Origin: Shewanella sediminis HAW-EB3
Lineage (GTDB): Bacteria > Pseudomonadota > Gammaproteobacteria > Enterobacterales > Shewanellaceae
Assembly: GCF_000018025.1 (NCBI RefSeq)
Contig: NC_009831.1
Location: 1,178,001-1,242,000, forward strand
DNA: 64,000 nt
Reading direction: 5' to 3'
Each line of letters starts with the position of its first letter. Position 1 is the stretch's first letter. Below the pieces are notes generated by a model that saw nothing but the letters and a program-made list of their open reading frames with translations, searched no databases and was not told the origin of the DNA. Below are positions 8,442 through 18,865 of the stretch, in pieces. Both the position numbers and the translations under genes were made by a program.

Positions 8442-11400
8442 ATGAATCAATTTTTTAAAGATATGCCACTCGCCAGAAAGTTAACTCTTGTCCTATCTTT
8501 TATAGGTTTGTTTCCAGCCATAGTCATCGCCTCAATCGCTCTCTATAACAGTTCACAAGCCCTCTCCCATGATAAGTCTTCGGCTTTGACCGCTGTGGTC
8601 GAGTTAAAGACCAGCATTATCGAACAGTATTTTGCTACTGCCGAATCTCAACTTCGCAACTTAAGCCGCAGTGGACTGGCTCACCGGGCGCTGGAGGCTT
8701 TTTCCGGTGGCTATCACTCCTATCTTTCAGACTCGAGCGAACCTTACAGCCTCCAATCTTTGTCAGCCTATTACCTGGATGAATTCAAACAAAAGTATGT
8801 TGCCGAGACTCGCACCGAGATAGATGGCACCGGGCTGGTGGCGGCTCTTTCGCCAACAGCTAAAGCGTTACAAACGACCTATATCAGTCTCAATACTCAC
8901 CCTCTAGGAGAGAAAGATAAGCTCATTGATAGCGGTGGTGATACCGCCTATGAACGTGCACATAATCAGTTTCATCGAGACTTTAGCAGTTACGTTTCTG
9001 AATTTGGTTATTACGATATTTTCATTATCGATGCCGCCAGTCATGATGTGGTCTATTCGGTTTATAAGGAGCTGGATTTTGCGACAAATTTACAGGCCGG
9101 CCCCTATAAAGAAAGTGGCTTAGCCAAAGCTTATAGGCAGGTGATGCAAACCCAAAAAGTCTCCTTCGTTGATTACTCCTCCTATACCCCTTCCTATGAA
9201 GCACCGGCAAGCTTTATAGCCAGCCCTATTTGGGCAAATGGAGAGATAACCGGAGTACTGATTTTTCAATTGCCTTTAGACAGAGTGAGCCAGGTAATGA
9301 GCTCAACATTTGGTTTAGGTGTTACGGGAGAGTCGTACCTGGTCGGTGATGATAATAAGATGCGTTCAGATAGCTTTTTTGATAAAGCTTTTTCGGTCAG
9401 CGAGTCCTTCAGCCAAGGCGAGGCGAATCTGGTTAATAGCCTACAGGTTCAACAAGCGTTGAAGCGTGAGTCCGGTTTCATCGAGAGCACTAACTACCGC
9501 GGAGACGATGTCGTCGCGGCCTTTGCGCCATTGGATGTTATGGGGACGCAGTGGGCTGTAATCGTAGAGCAGAGTTCTGAGGAGGCTTATGCTGCAATAT
9601 CTTCGCTGAAGTTACTCTTTATTGTGATGGTCGTGGGGTTACTGATACTGACTCTGCTGGTCGCGATAAAATTTGGACGCTCTATTGCCTCTCCGATACA
9701 GGAGCTATCGACCTTTATCTTAGAGCTGAAGAGACAGTGGCGTTTCTCTATGCGAGCGCAGGTGCGCAGCCAGGATGAAACGGGGCAGGCTGCTACGGCC
9801 TTAAATGAGATGTTGAGTTCGCTCGATCTCGCGGTTCAGGATATCAACGGTACTGTTGAGCAGCTTGCTAAGGGGAATTTTCGTCATCGTGTAAAAACCC
9901 CCTTAGTTGGAGACCTTAACGAGCTCAAGCAAACGATTAATAACTCTGCTCAATCGATTACGGAGTCAATCGATGATATTGGTCGAGTGATGGAGTCTAT
10001 TCAGAAAGGGGACTTCACCCAAAGGGTCGAGGTTGAGGCCCACGGTCAGTTGAATGATCTGACTGATATGGTGAATAACACGGCGCAAACTACGGCGATA
10101 TTTATTGAAGATGCCGTGAATGTTATACAGAAGCTGGAGAGGGGAGATTATAACGTACGGGTTAATGCCTCCGCTCAAGGTGAGCTTGCCGCATTTAAGC
10201 AGGCGATTAATCACAATATTGAAAATACCCAGACGATTATCGAAGAGATTGTCTCTGTGATGCAACAGATGCAAGAAGGGGTGTACGGCAAGCAAGTTGA
10301 ATGTGACGCTCAAGGTCAATTAGCCTTGATTAAACATAGCGTTAATGCAGCATCCAATACTACTGATGAAATTATCAGAGAGATCATCCAGGTGATGGAG
10401 GGGTTAGCGCAGGGAGATTTCAGTCAGAATGTCACTGTGGAAGCTAAAGGCGATCTTGCTCGCCTTAAACTCAGCATCAATCAGGCTGCGTCCGGCTCGA
10501 ATGATGTGGTCAATGACATCATCACTGTAATGAGGAAGATCGCGCGGGGCGAGTTTGAGCAGCAGGTGGTGGTTAATGCAAGAGGGCAACTGCTGGAGTT
10601 GAAAGATAGTGTTAATTTAGCCGCCATGACATGCGATCAAGTGGTTAAGGCCATATCTGAGGTGATGAATTCATTGGTTCATGGGCAGTTGGATCAGCGA
10701 GTGAGTATCGACACCGCCGGTGATTTTAATCAATTGTCTCAATCTGTGAACCTTACCTGTGACTCTCTGGAGTCCACTTTGGGTCAATCTAAGGACGTGA
10801 TGGAGTCTGTGGCCAGAGGAGATCTGACTCAATCTTTTCAGCTTGAGGTTGAAGGTCAGTATGCCAGCCTGAAGCAGAGTATTAATCGTACGGTTGATAA
10901 CCTTGTCTCCATGATTCAAGAGATCCGAAGTTCGGCAGATGTTGTTAATCACAAGACTAAGGATGCATCAGATGAAACCTCTGGTCTGAACCAGCAAGTC
11001 GATGAGCAAGTTGCCAGCCTGGAAGCCATCTCAAGTTCAATGACTCAAATGCAGGCCTCAATCGATAACTCTTTATGCAAGGCTCAGGCGTCGGCGGATA
11101 TGTCTGTGCAAGCTTACCAGTTTGCGGTCGATGGCGAGCGTGTCGTCGAGCACGTGATTAGTGCGATGGAAGACATTACTCAGTCCAGCTCTAAGATGTC
11201 TAATATTATCGGGGTTATCGATGAGATAGCCTTTCAGACTAATCTGTTAGCCTTGAATGCGGCGGTTGAGGCCGCCAGAGCGGGTGAGCAGGGAAGAGGC
11301 TTCGCGGTTGTCGCGGCAGAGGTGAGAAATTTAGCCCAGCGTAGTGCCGATGCCGCCAAGGAGATCTCGGGGCTGATTAATGACTCAGTGGATAAGGTCA

Positions 11401-11696
11401 ACGCAGGTGCAGGCCTGGTTACAGAATCGGGAGAGCTGCTTAAGCAGATCACCATATCGAGTGAGAATGTACGGGATAATGTAGACGAAGTCACATTGGC
11501 GATGAAAGAGCAGCAAAAACAAGTCTCTTATGTTACTCACTCTGTCGGGAGTGTCGATAGTAACATTCAACAAAGTGCCATGATGCTCGATAACCTCAAT
11601 GGAAATGTTGGTGAAGTTAAACAACAAGCGGTCAATTTATTGAATCTGATTGAGAAGTTTCAGCTACGCTCATCGAGCATACTTAAAGTGGTGTGA
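8442..11696 (+). CDS. Methyl-accepting chemotaxis protein with poly-HAMP array
   Basis: This is a 1084-residue membrane chemoreceptor, about twice the usual size. I place the start at ATG 8442 because AAAGGAGG lies six bases upstream; an in-frame ATG at 8394 has no such site. The order is: transmembrane helix near residues 15-40, a periplasmic Cache-like sensor to about residue 385, a second transmembrane helix ([17 protein letters not shown]), and a membrane-proximal HAMP. Then come eight HAMP-like units of about 45 residues, each with G-x-[LF]-x-x-[LF] and a following S-[IV]-N. The C-terminal part is a standard signalling hairpin around [21 protein letters not shown]. Methylation-helix segments flank the hairpin. 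The ligand is unknown. Confidence 0.95.
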   Translation: MNQFFKDMPLARKLTLVLSFIGLFPAIVIASIALYNSSQALSHDKSSALTAVVELKTSIIEQYFATAESQLRNLSRSGLAHRALEAFSGGYHSYLSDSSEPYSLQSLSAYYLDEFKQKYVAETRTEIDGTGLVAALSPTAKALQTTYISLNTHPLGEKDKLIDSGGDTAYERAHNQFHRDFSSYVSEFGYYDIFIIDAASHDVVYSVYKELDFATNLQAGPYKESGLAKAYRQVMQTQKVSFVDYSSYTPSYEAPASFIASPIWANGEITGVLIFQLPLDRVSQVMSSTFGLGVTGESYLVGDDNKMRSDSFFDKAFSVSESFSQGEANLVNSLQVQQALKRESGFIESTNYRGDDVVAAFAPLDVMGTQWAVIVEQSSEEAYAAISSLKLLFIVMVVGLLILTLLVAIKFGRSIASPIQELSTFILELKRQWRFSMRAQVRSQDETGQAATALNEMLSSLDLAVQDINGTVEQLAKGNFRHRVKTPLVGDLNELKQTINNSAQSITESIDDIGRVMESIQKGDFTQRVEVEAHGQLNDLTDMVNNTAQTTAIFIEDAVNVIQKLERGDYNVRVNASAQGELAAFKQAINHNIENTQTIIEEIVSVMQQMQEGVYGKQVECDAQGQLALIKHSVNAASNTTDEIIREIIQVMEGLAQGDFSQNVTVEAKGDLARLKLSINQAASGSNDVVNDIITVMRKIARGEFEQQVVVNARGQLLELKDSVNLAAMTCDQVVKAISEVMNSLVHGQLDQRVSIDTAGDFNQLSQSVNLTCDSLESTLGQSKDVMESVARGDLTQSFQLEVEGQYASLKQSINRTVDNLVSMIQEIRSSADVVNHKTKDASDETSGLNQQVDEQVASLEAISSSMTQMQASIDNSLCKAQASADMSVQAYQFAVDGERVVEHVISAMEDITQSSSKMSNIIGVIDEIAFQTNLLALNAAVEAARAGEQGRGFAVVAAEVRNLAQRSADAAKEISGLINDSVDKVNAGAGLVTESGELLKQITISSENVRDNVDEVTLAMKEQQKQVSYVTHSVGSVDSNIQQSAMMLDNLNGNVGEVKQQAVNLLNLIEKFQLRSSSILKVV

Positions 11697-11717
11697 CCGA
11701 CGGCTCAATATTTGATA

Positions 11718-11780
11718 GTAGAAAGGGCCTTGTCTGTTCGAATAGTCAGTTCAAATAGCCCCTTTGAAAGACCTTTCTAC
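11718..11780. other. Long imperfect hairpin after the poly-HAMP receptor
   Basis: GTAGAAAGG and CCTTTCTAC pair across about 45 bases, with further partial pairing inside (GGGC with GCCC). There is no T-run, so it is not a standard terminator. It lies between convergent genes. Confidence 0.35.
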
Positions 11781-11875
11781 TTGCCCCTGTGGGTCTCTTC
11801 GCCAGTTTATTCACAAACAATGCTTTCAGCTTTCTAAGATGCGCTATTCATTAGCGCGCTATTCATTAAAGCCCT

Positions 11876-12451
11876 CTACTCACGAAAATGCTCTACGGTG
11901 AATAACTCGACCCGCATATCATCAGACCAATGGCCGGAGGCCCAGCCACCTTTGCGTTTTAACTCCCTGATAAATTCTCCGGGCTGGGGGAGTTGCTCCC
12001 ATACCTGAGGCAGGTAGACAGAACGATGAAAGGCATCGCTTAATACCACGCCGTATCGATGTTCTGCCAGATAACGAAGTAGTGCATCCTCATCCCTGAT
12101 CTTTAACTGACTAAGGGGGGAGAGCACCGAGAGCTCAACCGTGAGCCGCTCCATTTGTGATGCAAGCAGGGGAAGAAACCGATTATCTTTAAAGGCGCTG
12201 CAAAGCGCCAGTTCGGGAATGCTCTTTGATAGGGGTCGATGACCTTCGATATCTCCCATACAACCGCTAAGATCCCCATCGAGAAATAGGGTGACAAAGC
12301 AACCGACATGGCGGGAGAGCAGGGCATCATCTGACAGGCTCTCAATGTCAGTTTGCTGCGGGGCAAAATAATCAACCAGGGTCTGTCTGGCCAAGGCTAA
12401 CAGGCGTTGTTTCTCTTCTATGGTGAGATTAATACAGGGCGAAGCTGGCAT
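11876..12451 (-). CDS. AMMECR1-domain protein (AmmeMemoRadiSam system protein A)
   Basis: The 191-residue protein matches the AMMECR1 fold family: an N-terminal LTIEEKQRLLALAR helix, FVTLFLDGDLSGCMGDIEG (family pattern F.T....G.LRGC.G) and later ELSVLSPL. It starts inside the end of the Memo gene (23-bp overlap), so the two are translated from one message. Proteins of this family occur next to Memo and radical SAM partners in many bacteria and archaea. The biochemical function of the set is not established. The family call is firm and the role unknown. Confidence 0.88.
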   Translation of the reverse strand: MPASPCINLTIEEKQRLLALARQTLVDYFAPQQTDIESLSDDALLSRHVGCFVTLFLDGDLSGCMGDIEGHRPLSKSIPELALCSAFKDNRFLPLLASQMERLTVELSVLSPLSQLKIRDEDALLRYLAEHRYGVVLSDAFHRSVYLPQVWEQLPQPGEFIRELKRKGGWASGHWSDDMRVELFTVEHFRE

Positions 12452-13241
12452 AGCCTACCACCTTACTCTTATCACCGGCACTGTCGCCGGAGTTGAGGTA
12501 ACATATTTGCTTAATGGCCAGCTCGTGGCGTTTAGCATACATGTTCAGCCCATTGAGGGCATAGCAGCCACAAGCCTGATGAGATGATATTTGCGTGCTT
12601 AAGTCCAATATCTGTTCACAGGTCTGTCTGTCGAGCCTGCAGGCCTCGTCATAGGTGTGGTAATGGCTGAGATCTGTACTCACCACTATCAAGGTATTTT
12701 CCCGTTGGCTAAACAGCTCCAGAATATCGGCCACCACAGAGGGGGAGCATTCACCCACCACGATGGGAAGCAATTTAAATCGCTGCAGACAAAGCTGCAA
12801 AAATGGCAGCTGCACCTCCAGACAATGTTCATCGAGGTGTGGTAGATCTGAGATGGTCACGGCGTCTAAGGCGCTTAACGCTTCATAGTTCTGCTGCTCA
12901 ATGGGTATTTTCCCTAAGGGGGTCGCAAAGGTGTTGGCCTCGGGGAGGGCGCAGCCTTGGAGGTAGACTCGATGTGCCGGCCCCAGTAAAACCACCGTCT
13001 CTATCTTATTATCGTCAAGGAGGCGAGCGAAAGCGCGTCCGGCTACAGCCCCGGAATAGATATATCCCGCATGGGGAACGATGAGTGCCTTAGGTCGCTG
13101 CTTGCCGCCGGGCTTTATTCCCTGTTCACCGCATTTGTCGTTAGTCGCGCAGAGGAATTGTTTGATTTGAGCCGTCAGTTCGACGGGATCTGCCGGATAG
13201 AAAAGATCGGCCACGGCGGCCTGGCGAATCGAGCTCAACAT
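12429..13241 (-). CDS. Memo-family protein (AmmeMemoRadiSam system protein B)
   Basis: The 270-residue protein is related to human MEMO1 and to extradiol dioxygenase LigB folds. Recognisable parts are ALIVPHAGYIYSGAVAGRAF with the conserved metal-region His, VVLLGPAHR, DEHCLEVQLPFL and VVSTDLSHY. Length is typical. It is the first gene of a leftward pair with the AMMECR1 gene and is divergent from the radical SAM gene across 71 bp, so the three form a local set with a shared promoter region. A 63-bp relic of this gene lies about 3.5 kb away at 16493-16555. Confidence 0.9.
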   Translation of the reverse strand: MLSSIRQAAVADLFYPADPVELTAQIKQFLCATNDKCGEQGIKPGGKQRPKALIVPHAGYIYSGAVAGRAFARLLDDNKIETVVLLGPAHRVYLQGCALPEANTFATPLGKIPIEQQNYEALSALDAVTISDLPHLDEHCLEVQLPFLQLCLQRFKLLPIVVGECSPSVVADILELFSQRENTLIVVSTDLSHYHTYDEACRLDRQTCEQILDLSTQISSHQACGCYALNGLNMYAKRHELAIKQICYLNSGDSAGDKSKVVGYASFALY

Positions 13242-13312
13242 TTGAACCTTCCCGAAGCTTAATAAGCAAATTTAAACTAGGCTTTAAGTATAGGTGATGC
13301 AGGAGGTCTGCG

Positions 13313-14425
13313 GTGAGTGCCGAAACCAATGTCATGAATATCAATAGCAATAGCAATAGCAACATTGTTCCCACCAAGTACTGGCATAAATTAGACGATG
13401 GGCGTATCCAGTGCGATCTCTGTCCGCGAGAGTGTCAGCTGCGCGATGGTAAACGGGGAGTCTGTTTCGTACGACAGAATCTCGATGGCATGATTAAGCT
13501 GACCACCTATGGACGCTCCAGCGGTTTCTGTATCGATCCTATAGAGAAAAAGCCCCTGAATCACTTTTATCCCGGAAGTTCAGTGCTCTCATTCGGTACA
13601 GCCGGCTGCAACCTCTGCTGTAAGTTTTGCCAAAACTGGGATATCAGTAAATCCCGTGAGTTCGATACCCTCAGCGCGAGTGCGAGCCCGGAGGCTCTGG
13701 CGCGAACGGCCGCGCGAATGGGGTGTAAGAGTATCGCGTTTACCTATAATGACCCGGTGATATTTCTCGAGTATGCCGTCGATGTCGCAAAGGCCTGCCG
13801 AGAGCATCAGATTAAAACCGTTGCCGTCACCGCGGGTTATATTAACCCTGAACCTCGGGTCGAATTTTTCAAATATATGGATGCCGCCAATATCGATCTT
13901 AAGGGATTTACCGAGCAGTTCTATCATAAAATCTGCTCAGGTCACCTCAGTGACGTACTCGATACCTTGCTTTATCTTCGTCATGAAACACAGGTCTGGT
14001 TCGAAATCACCACCTTGCTGATCCCCGGAGAAAACGATAGCTCCAAAGAGCTGGAGCAGCAGTGCAGATGGGTTCATGACAACCTGGGGGCGGATGTCCC
14101 CCTGCATTTTAGTGCCTTTCACCCGGATTTTCATATGCTGGATAAGCCAAAAACCCCAGCTTCGACCCTATTACGAGCTAGGGATATCGCCCTTCAACAG
14201 GGGCTCAATCATGTTTATACCGGTAATGTGTTCGATGTCGCAGGTGGCAGTACCTACTGTCCGGGTTGCAAGAAGCAGGTGATAAACAGAGATTGGTATG
14301 AGCTCGGAGAGTACCACCTTAACGCAGAGGGTAAATGTACCTATTGCGGGACTCAACTGCCGGGACGTTTCTCCGGTGCTCCGGGTCACTTTGGTCGTAA
14401 CAGGATCCCGATTTCCATTGGTTGA
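13313..14425 (+). CDS. AmmeMemoRadiSam system radical SAM protein
   Basis: This is a 370-residue radical S-adenosylmethionine protein. The 4Fe-4S site is the CX3CX2C motif in GCNLCCKFCQNW (about residues 99-106). Upstream cysteines CDLCPRECQL with GVCF, and a C-terminal pair of CXXC sites (YCPGC, CTYCG) resembling a small zinc or Fe-S ribbon, match the family that accompanies AMMECR1 and Memo. The family resembles pyruvate-formate-lyase activases, but its substrate is not known. The start is GTG 13313 with AGGAGG upstream. A run of Asn-Ser codons at residues 9-17 is a low-complexity N-terminus. Confidence 0.9.
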   Translation: MSAETNVMNINSNSNSNIVPTKYWHKLDDGRIQCDLCPRECQLRDGKRGVCFVRQNLDGMIKLTTYGRSSGFCIDPIEKKPLNHFYPGSSVLSFGTAGCNLCCKFCQNWDISKSREFDTLSASASPEALARTAARMGCKSIAFTYNDPVIFLEYAVDVAKACREHQIKTVAVTAGYINPEPRVEFFKYMDAANIDLKGFTEQFYHKICSGHLSDVLDTLLYLRHETQVWFEITTLLIPGENDSSKELEQQCRWVHDNLGADVPLHFSAFHPDFHMLDKPKTPASTLLRARDIALQQGLNHVYTGNVFDVAGGSTYCPGCKKQVINRDWYELGEYHLNAEGKCTYCGTQLPGRFSGAPGHFGRNRIPISIG

Positions 14426-14644
14426 GCATGATGCTCTGTGAGTCATGTTGAATATTTGTTTTTTTAGGTGTGACCCTCGTCACTTATTTTAACCCTTCCC
14501 TAACTAATGACTACCCAACAGGAGGTATTACTTTATGCTGGTCGCTATATTCGTACTGTTAAGACCAGTGCGTACTAGTACCAACAAAAATCAAAGCGCT
14601 TGAATATCCAAACAGAGATATTTAAAGAGATAACGGGAGTCATT

Positions 14645-16366
14645 ATGTCTGCGGTAGATCACCTCACAGGGAATGTTCGGGTTCAACACTCCAATAACCA
14701 AACGAACGGATTGATGGATAAAATTAAATCGGTCCGGTTCCAGCAAAAGTTAATAGCATTCCTCACGATCATCTCATTTCTGTTTCTTGGCTACCAAGGC
14801 GTGACGGCAATGCAGCAGGCAGGCTCATCGATAGAGAGTCTGTATAACCAAGAGATGCAGCAGAGCATTCAGGCGACTAAGGTTCTTGAGGAGTTAGGCA
14901 GTGCCCGTAGTGGATTGCTGCTGGCATTTCAGCATGATCCAACTAACCCATTTTCCGAAATGCACAACCATGAAGTCGATAAACATATTGCCGATACTGA
15001 GAGCTCTATCCGAAGCCTTCATCAGATCATCGATAATGAGATCTTAGAATCACCACTGGCAGGAGATGAGCTGGCCAAGATAAAGCAGCTGGAGCGACTT
15101 CTTGATAAAGTGACAACATCGGGTTTCAATCCGGCTTTAGATGCACTGAGGCAGGGGGATTATCTGGGTTCCAATCGAATTTTACTGACTCAGATTAATC
15201 CTCTGTTTAAAGAGATCACTGCCGAGACGGAGGCTTTCCTGACGTTAGAATTAGATAAAGCCAAGATCAAGTTTGATGAGTCCCAATCGAGTGTTGCCAC
15301 CTTTATTCCAATGGTCATACTCTTCTCTACTATAAGTATTTTAATCATTACTATTTCATCAACCTTGCTGATCCGTAGGGTTAGTAAGGCGGTTGTCGTA
15401 CTGGAAGGTACGGCGGTCGACATCGCTAACGGCGATCTGACTAAACGCATAGAGCTGGGTGGAGACGATGAGTTTTCACATATTGCAGATTATGTGAATC
15501 AAATTGCCTACAGGTTTCAGCATGCGGTGCAAAATACCCATGATTCGACATCCCGCTTGGCGAGTTCGGCCGAAGAAAATTCAGTGGTATCGACCCAGAC
15601 CCAACGTAACGTGGTCGATCAGCAGCAGCAGACCCAATTGATCGCAACGGCTATTCACCAATTTACGGCGACGGTACGTGAGGTGGCTCAGAGCGCCGCC
15701 GCAGCAGCGACGACGTCGGAAGAGGCTAATGGCGCCGCGACTAATGGTCAGAGTGTTGTCGATGAGAGCATTTCGGTCATAGAAACCCTCTCTAAAGAGA
15801 TGGACAGTGCCACCGAAGCGATGAAGCTATTATCACAACATTCGGATGAAATTGGCTCAGTGGTCGATGTTATTCAGGGGATCTCAGAGCAGACGAACCT
15901 GTTAGCTCTCAATGCTGCCATCGAGGCCGCTCGCGCCGGAGAGCAGGGACGAGGTTTTGCCGTCGTGGCCGATGAAGTACGAAATTTGGCTAAGCGAACT
16001 CAGGACTCTACGGAAGAGATCCAGAAGATGATCCAGCGACTACAGCAAGGTGCCCGTGATTCTATGGTGATGATGGAACGTGGAACCGAGCAGGCGAAGT
16101 TGAGTGTCGATAAATCCCAGCAAGCCGGTGATGCGCTGCAGCAGATCATGGCCAGTATCGAGCAGATCAATGCTTTGAATGCTCAGATAGCGACCGCTTC
16201 CGAACAGCAGAGCTCGGTTACCGAAGAGATAAACCAAAACATCATCAATATCAGCGATATTTCGGATCAGACCGCAGCAGGGGCCGAGCAGAGTAATGTG
16301 GCCACTCAGGAGTTAGCTAACCTGGCCGAGTCGATGCAGCAGGAGATCGCCCACTACAGGGTGTAG
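14645..16366 (+). CDS. Methyl-accepting chemotaxis protein, four-helix-bundle sensor (paralogue 1)
   Basis: This is a 573-residue chemoreceptor. The start at ATG 14645 is preferred over an upstream in-frame codon (14600) because it matches the start and length of its paralogue at 16734 and has GGGAG upstream. Layout: transmembrane helix ([18 protein letters not shown]), a periplasmic four-helix-bundle sensor, a second membrane helix near residue 220, HAMP, and a signalling domain with [20 protein letters not shown]. It is very similar to the next receptor, nearly identical in the cytoplasmic half and diverged in the sensor. A hairpin terminator follows. Confidence 0.94.
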   Translation: MSAVDHLTGNVRVQHSNNQTNGLMDKIKSVRFQQKLIAFLTIISFLFLGYQGVTAMQQAGSSIESLYNQEMQQSIQATKVLEELGSARSGLLLAFQHDPTNPFSEMHNHEVDKHIADTESSIRSLHQIIDNEILESPLAGDELAKIKQLERLLDKVTTSGFNPALDALRQGDYLGSNRILLTQINPLFKEITAETEAFLTLELDKAKIKFDESQSSVATFIPMVILFSTISILIITISSTLLIRRVSKAVVVLEGTAVDIANGDLTKRIELGGDDEFSHIADYVNQIAYRFQHAVQNTHDSTSRLASSAEENSVVSTQTQRNVVDQQQQTQLIATAIHQFTATVREVAQSAAAAATTSEEANGAATNGQSVVDESISVIETLSKEMDSATEAMKLLSQHSDEIGSVVDVIQGISEQTNLLALNAAIEAARAGEQGRGFAVVADEVRNLAKRTQDSTEEIQKMIQRLQQGARDSMVMMERGTEQAKLSVDKSQQAGDALQQIMASIEQINALNAQIATASEQQSSVTEEINQNIINISDISDQTAAGAEQSNVATQELANLAESMQQEIAHYRV

Positions 16367-16396
16367 CGTTATTTGAGCTACAATTTAGAACGAAAG

Positions 16397-16426
16397 AAGG
16401 GCTGTCGAGATGACAGCCCTTTTTTT
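16397..16426 (+). terminator. Terminator after chemoreceptor paralogue 1
   Basis: The perfect stem AAGGGCTGTC / GACAGCCCTT with a 5-base loop is followed by Ts. A near-identical hairpin follows the second paralogue. Confidence 0.92.
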
Positions 16427-16461
16427 ATTCTTGCTACGGGCTACAAGGCACGGGCTGCGAT

Positions 16462-16493
16462 ATTCTTTATGTAGGAGCGGCTTTAGCCGCGAA
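16462..16493. repeat. REP-like palindromic element, copy 1
   Basis: A 32-bp unit with the core palindrome GCGGCTTTAGCCGC preceded by TATGTAGGA. It is preceded by about 15 bases (GGCACGGGCTGCGA) that also precede copy 2. Confidence 0.85.
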
Positions 16494-16555
16494 GCCTTGG
16501 AGGTTGACTCGATGTGCCGCCCCCAGTAATACCACTGTCTCAATCTTATTATTGT
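16493..16555 (-). pseudogene. Relic fragment of the memo gene
   Basis: These 63 bp match 12953-13015 inside the Memo gene at 57 of 63 positions. On the reverse strand they still read NNKIETVVLLGAAHRVNLQG, against DNKIETVVLLGPAHRVYLQG in the intact gene. Three of the six differences are at third codon positions. The fragment has no start or stop, joins directly to REP copy 1 and cannot be functional as a gene. Confidence 0.8.
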
Positions 16556-16733
16556 GCGTTAAGAGACACTCATTCTTATGATGTGATAGGGCTCAACTCT
16601 TTTTACATTCCTTTTACTTTAAGCTACTTAATTGTAGGTAATGTACTAAGCTGATACCTATATTTGTATATCTAAAATTATTAAAAATGCCCATATTTAG
16701 CTGATCTGTCTTAGATATTAATAGGGAATCATT
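16556..16733. other. Promoter region of chemoreceptor paralogue 2
   Basis: AT-rich DNA with no gene seen. Together with the terminator, REP and memo relic before it, it fills the 367-bp gap between the two receptor genes. Confidence 0.4.
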
Positions 16734-18455
16734 ATGTCTGCTTTAATCGCTCAATCAGGGAATGGAAGTGCTCAAAGCTCCATCACATCGGGGTCTGGCC
16801 TTATGCAGCAGATAAGGTCAGTTAGGTTTCAACTCAAGTTAATTGTATTTCTTACGGTTATCTCTTTTATACTTTTGGGGTATAAGGGGATCACCGGCAT
16901 GCAGGATGCGGGAGACTCTATCGAGAATCTCTACAGCCAGGGCATGCAGCACAGTATAAGGGCTGGTAAGGTGCTCAATGAGCTCGCAAGTGCACGCAGT
17001 GGACTTTTGCTGGCATTTCAACACGACCCGAGTGGCAAATTTTCAGAGATGCATAATCATCCGCTGGAAAAGCATATCAAGGATACCCAAGCCTCTATCA
17101 AGCTGCTGCATCATATCGTTGATAATGAGATTTTAAGCTCTCCTCTGGAAGCTGAGGAACGTGAGCAAATTAATCGATTAACTGAGCTGCTGGATAAGGT
17201 CACCATTTCAGGATTTGAGCCCGCACTCGATGCGTTAAGAAGGGGAGAGTATGAGGAGTCGAATCACGTATTACTGACTCAAATTAACCCTCTATTTAAG
17301 AATATCACCACAGAAGCGCAGTCATTTTTGGATCTTCAGATCGCCGAAGGGGAAGAGAGTTTTGAACAGTCTCAGGAGAATATGGCTTCCTTCATTCTGT
17401 TAGTCGCTATGCTTTCCTGCATCAGTACCCTGATTATCAGTATCTGTTCTATTATGATTGTCAGACGAGTTAACCAGTCAGTGACGCAACTTGAAAATAC
17501 TGCGGTCGATATCACTAATGGCGATCTGACCAAGCGTATCAAACTGGGTGGAGATGATGAGTTTTCACATATTGCAGAGTTCGTGAATCATATTACTTCC
17601 AGATTTCAAAGTGCGGTGCTAAATACCCATGATTCGACATCCAGGTTGGCGAGTTCTGCCGAACAAAACTCTGTGGTTTCGACTCAGACCCAACGAAATG
17701 TGATCGATCAACAACAGCAGACTCAGCTGATCGCAACGGCTATTCATCAATTTACGGCGACGGTACGTGAGGTGGCTCAGAGTGCAGCTGCCGCTGCAAC
17801 GACGTCGGAAGAAGCGAATACTGCTGCCTGTAATGGTCAGAGTGTTGTCGATGAGAGCATCAAGGTCATAGAAACCCTCTCACAAGAGATGGACAGTGCG
17901 ACCGAGGCGATGAAGCTACTGTCGCAACACTCAGATGAAATTGGCTCTGTGGTCGATGTTATTCAAGGGATCTCTGAACAGACTAACCTGTTAGCACTCA
18001 ATGCTGCCATCGAGGCTGCTCGCGCCGGTGAGCAGGGGCGAGGCTTTGCGGTCGTGGCCGATGAGGTTCGTAATTTAGCTAAGCGTACTCAGGACTCCAC
18101 GGAAGAGATCCAGAAGATGATCCAGCGACTACAGCAAGGTGCTCATGACTCTATGGTGATGATGGAACGTGGAACCGAGCAGGCGAAATTGAGTGTAGAT
18201 AAGTCACAGCAAGCCGGTGATGCACTGCAGAAAATTATGGCCAGTATCGAACAGATCAACGCCCTGAATGCACAGATCGCAACCGCTTCCGAAGAGCAGA
18301 GCTCGGTTACCGAAGAGATAAATAAGAACATCATCAATATCAGTGATATCTCAGATCAGACGGCAGCAGGGGCCGAGCAGAGCAATGTGGCTACCCAGGA
18401 GTTAGCTAATCTGGCTGAGTCTATGCAGCAGGAGATCGCGCAGTATCGGGTGTAG
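16734..18455 (+). CDS. Methyl-accepting chemotaxis protein, four-helix-bundle sensor (paralogue 2)
   Basis: This is a 573-residue receptor, the same length as the paralogue ending 367 bp upstream, in the same orientation. The N-terminal membrane helix, four-helix sensor, second helix, HAMP and signalling hairpin are in the same order. The HAMP-to-end region is almost residue-for-residue identical. The sensor differs at many positions but keeps the [16 protein letters not shown] segment. This indicates tandem duplication with the sensor free to diverge, probably to sense a different ligand while feeding the same chemotaxis machinery. The start is ATG 16734, shared with the paralogue as CATTATGTCTGC. 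Confidence 0.94.
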   Translation: MSALIAQSGNGSAQSSITSGSGLMQQIRSVRFQLKLIVFLTVISFILLGYKGITGMQDAGDSIENLYSQGMQHSIRAGKVLNELASARSGLLLAFQHDPSGKFSEMHNHPLEKHIKDTQASIKLLHHIVDNEILSSPLEAEEREQINRLTELLDKVTISGFEPALDALRRGEYEESNHVLLTQINPLFKNITTEAQSFLDLQIAEGEESFEQSQENMASFILLVAMLSCISTLIISICSIMIVRRVNQSVTQLENTAVDITNGDLTKRIKLGGDDEFSHIAEFVNHITSRFQSAVLNTHDSTSRLASSAEQNSVVSTQTQRNVIDQQQQTQLIATAIHQFTATVREVAQSAAAAATTSEEANTAACNGQSVVDESIKVIETLSQEMDSATEAMKLLSQHSDEIGSVVDVIQGISEQTNLLALNAAIEAARAGEQGRGFAVVADEVRNLAKRTQDSTEEIQKMIQRLQQGAHDSMVMMERGTEQAKLSVDKSQQAGDALQKIMASIEQINALNAQIATASEEQSSVTEEINKNIINISDISDQTAAGAEQSNVATQELANLAESMQQEIAQYRV

Positions 18456-18481
18456 TGTTATTTGATGAAATTGAGAATGCA

Positions 18482-18510
18482 AAAAGGGCTGTCGGGATGA
18501 CAGCCCTTTT
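18482..18510 (+). terminator. Terminator after chemoreceptor paralogue 2
   Basis: The stem AAAAGGGCTGTC / GACAGCCCTTTT with a 5-base loop is duplicated along with the gene (compare 16397-16426). Confidence 0.9.
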
Positions 18511-18537
18511 CTTGTATTGGTGCGAGGTTCGAGGCAC

Positions 18538-18558
18538 GGGGAACGGGGAACGGGGAAC
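18538..18558. repeat. Three tandem copies of heptamer GGGGAAC
   Basis: Three exact 7-bp units are followed by degenerate units (GAGGCAC, GGGCTGC) running into REP copy 2. The heptamer array at 33458 is of the same style. Confidence 0.7.
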
Positions 18559-18575
18559 GAGGCACGGGCTGCGAC

Positions 18576-18607
18576 ATTCTTTATGTAGGAGCGGCTTTAG
18601 CCGCGAA
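18576..18607. repeat. REP-like palindromic element, copy 2
   Basis: Identical over 32 bp to copy 1, with the GCGGCTTTAGCCGC core. Confidence 0.88.
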
Positions 18608-18646
18608 TTCTTAAAGGCTACGAGCCACTCGACTATAACAGTCGAC

Positions 18647-18678
18647 ATTCTTTATGTAGGAGCGGCTTTAGCCGCGAA
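18647..18678. repeat. REP-like palindromic element, copy 3
   Basis: Identical over 32 bp to copies 1 and 2, in the same orientation, 39 bp after copy 2. The rest of the gap to valS (18679-18786) shows no gene. Confidence 0.88.
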
Positions 18679-18786
18679 TGTTTCAGAATTCAGCTGTTGT
18701 TTTTGGTTTAACTTATTAGCTTATCTGTTCCCGGTAAAAGCGTGGGTTCCGGCCAACAAGATGCCGGAATGACGGAACACGGGCAA

Positions 18787-18812
18787 TAAAAAAGGCAGCC
18801 TGATGGCCGCCT
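18787..18812 (-). terminator. Terminator of the holC-valS operon
   Basis: On the reverse strand, GGCGGCC and GGCTGCC pair with one mismatch around a 4-base loop, followed by six Ts. It lies 54 bp past the valS stop. Confidence 0.75.
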
Positions 18813-18865
18813 CTCTTTGCTCTGTCTTGAACTTAAAGCTTACAGCTCAACACTTATCGCTTCTT

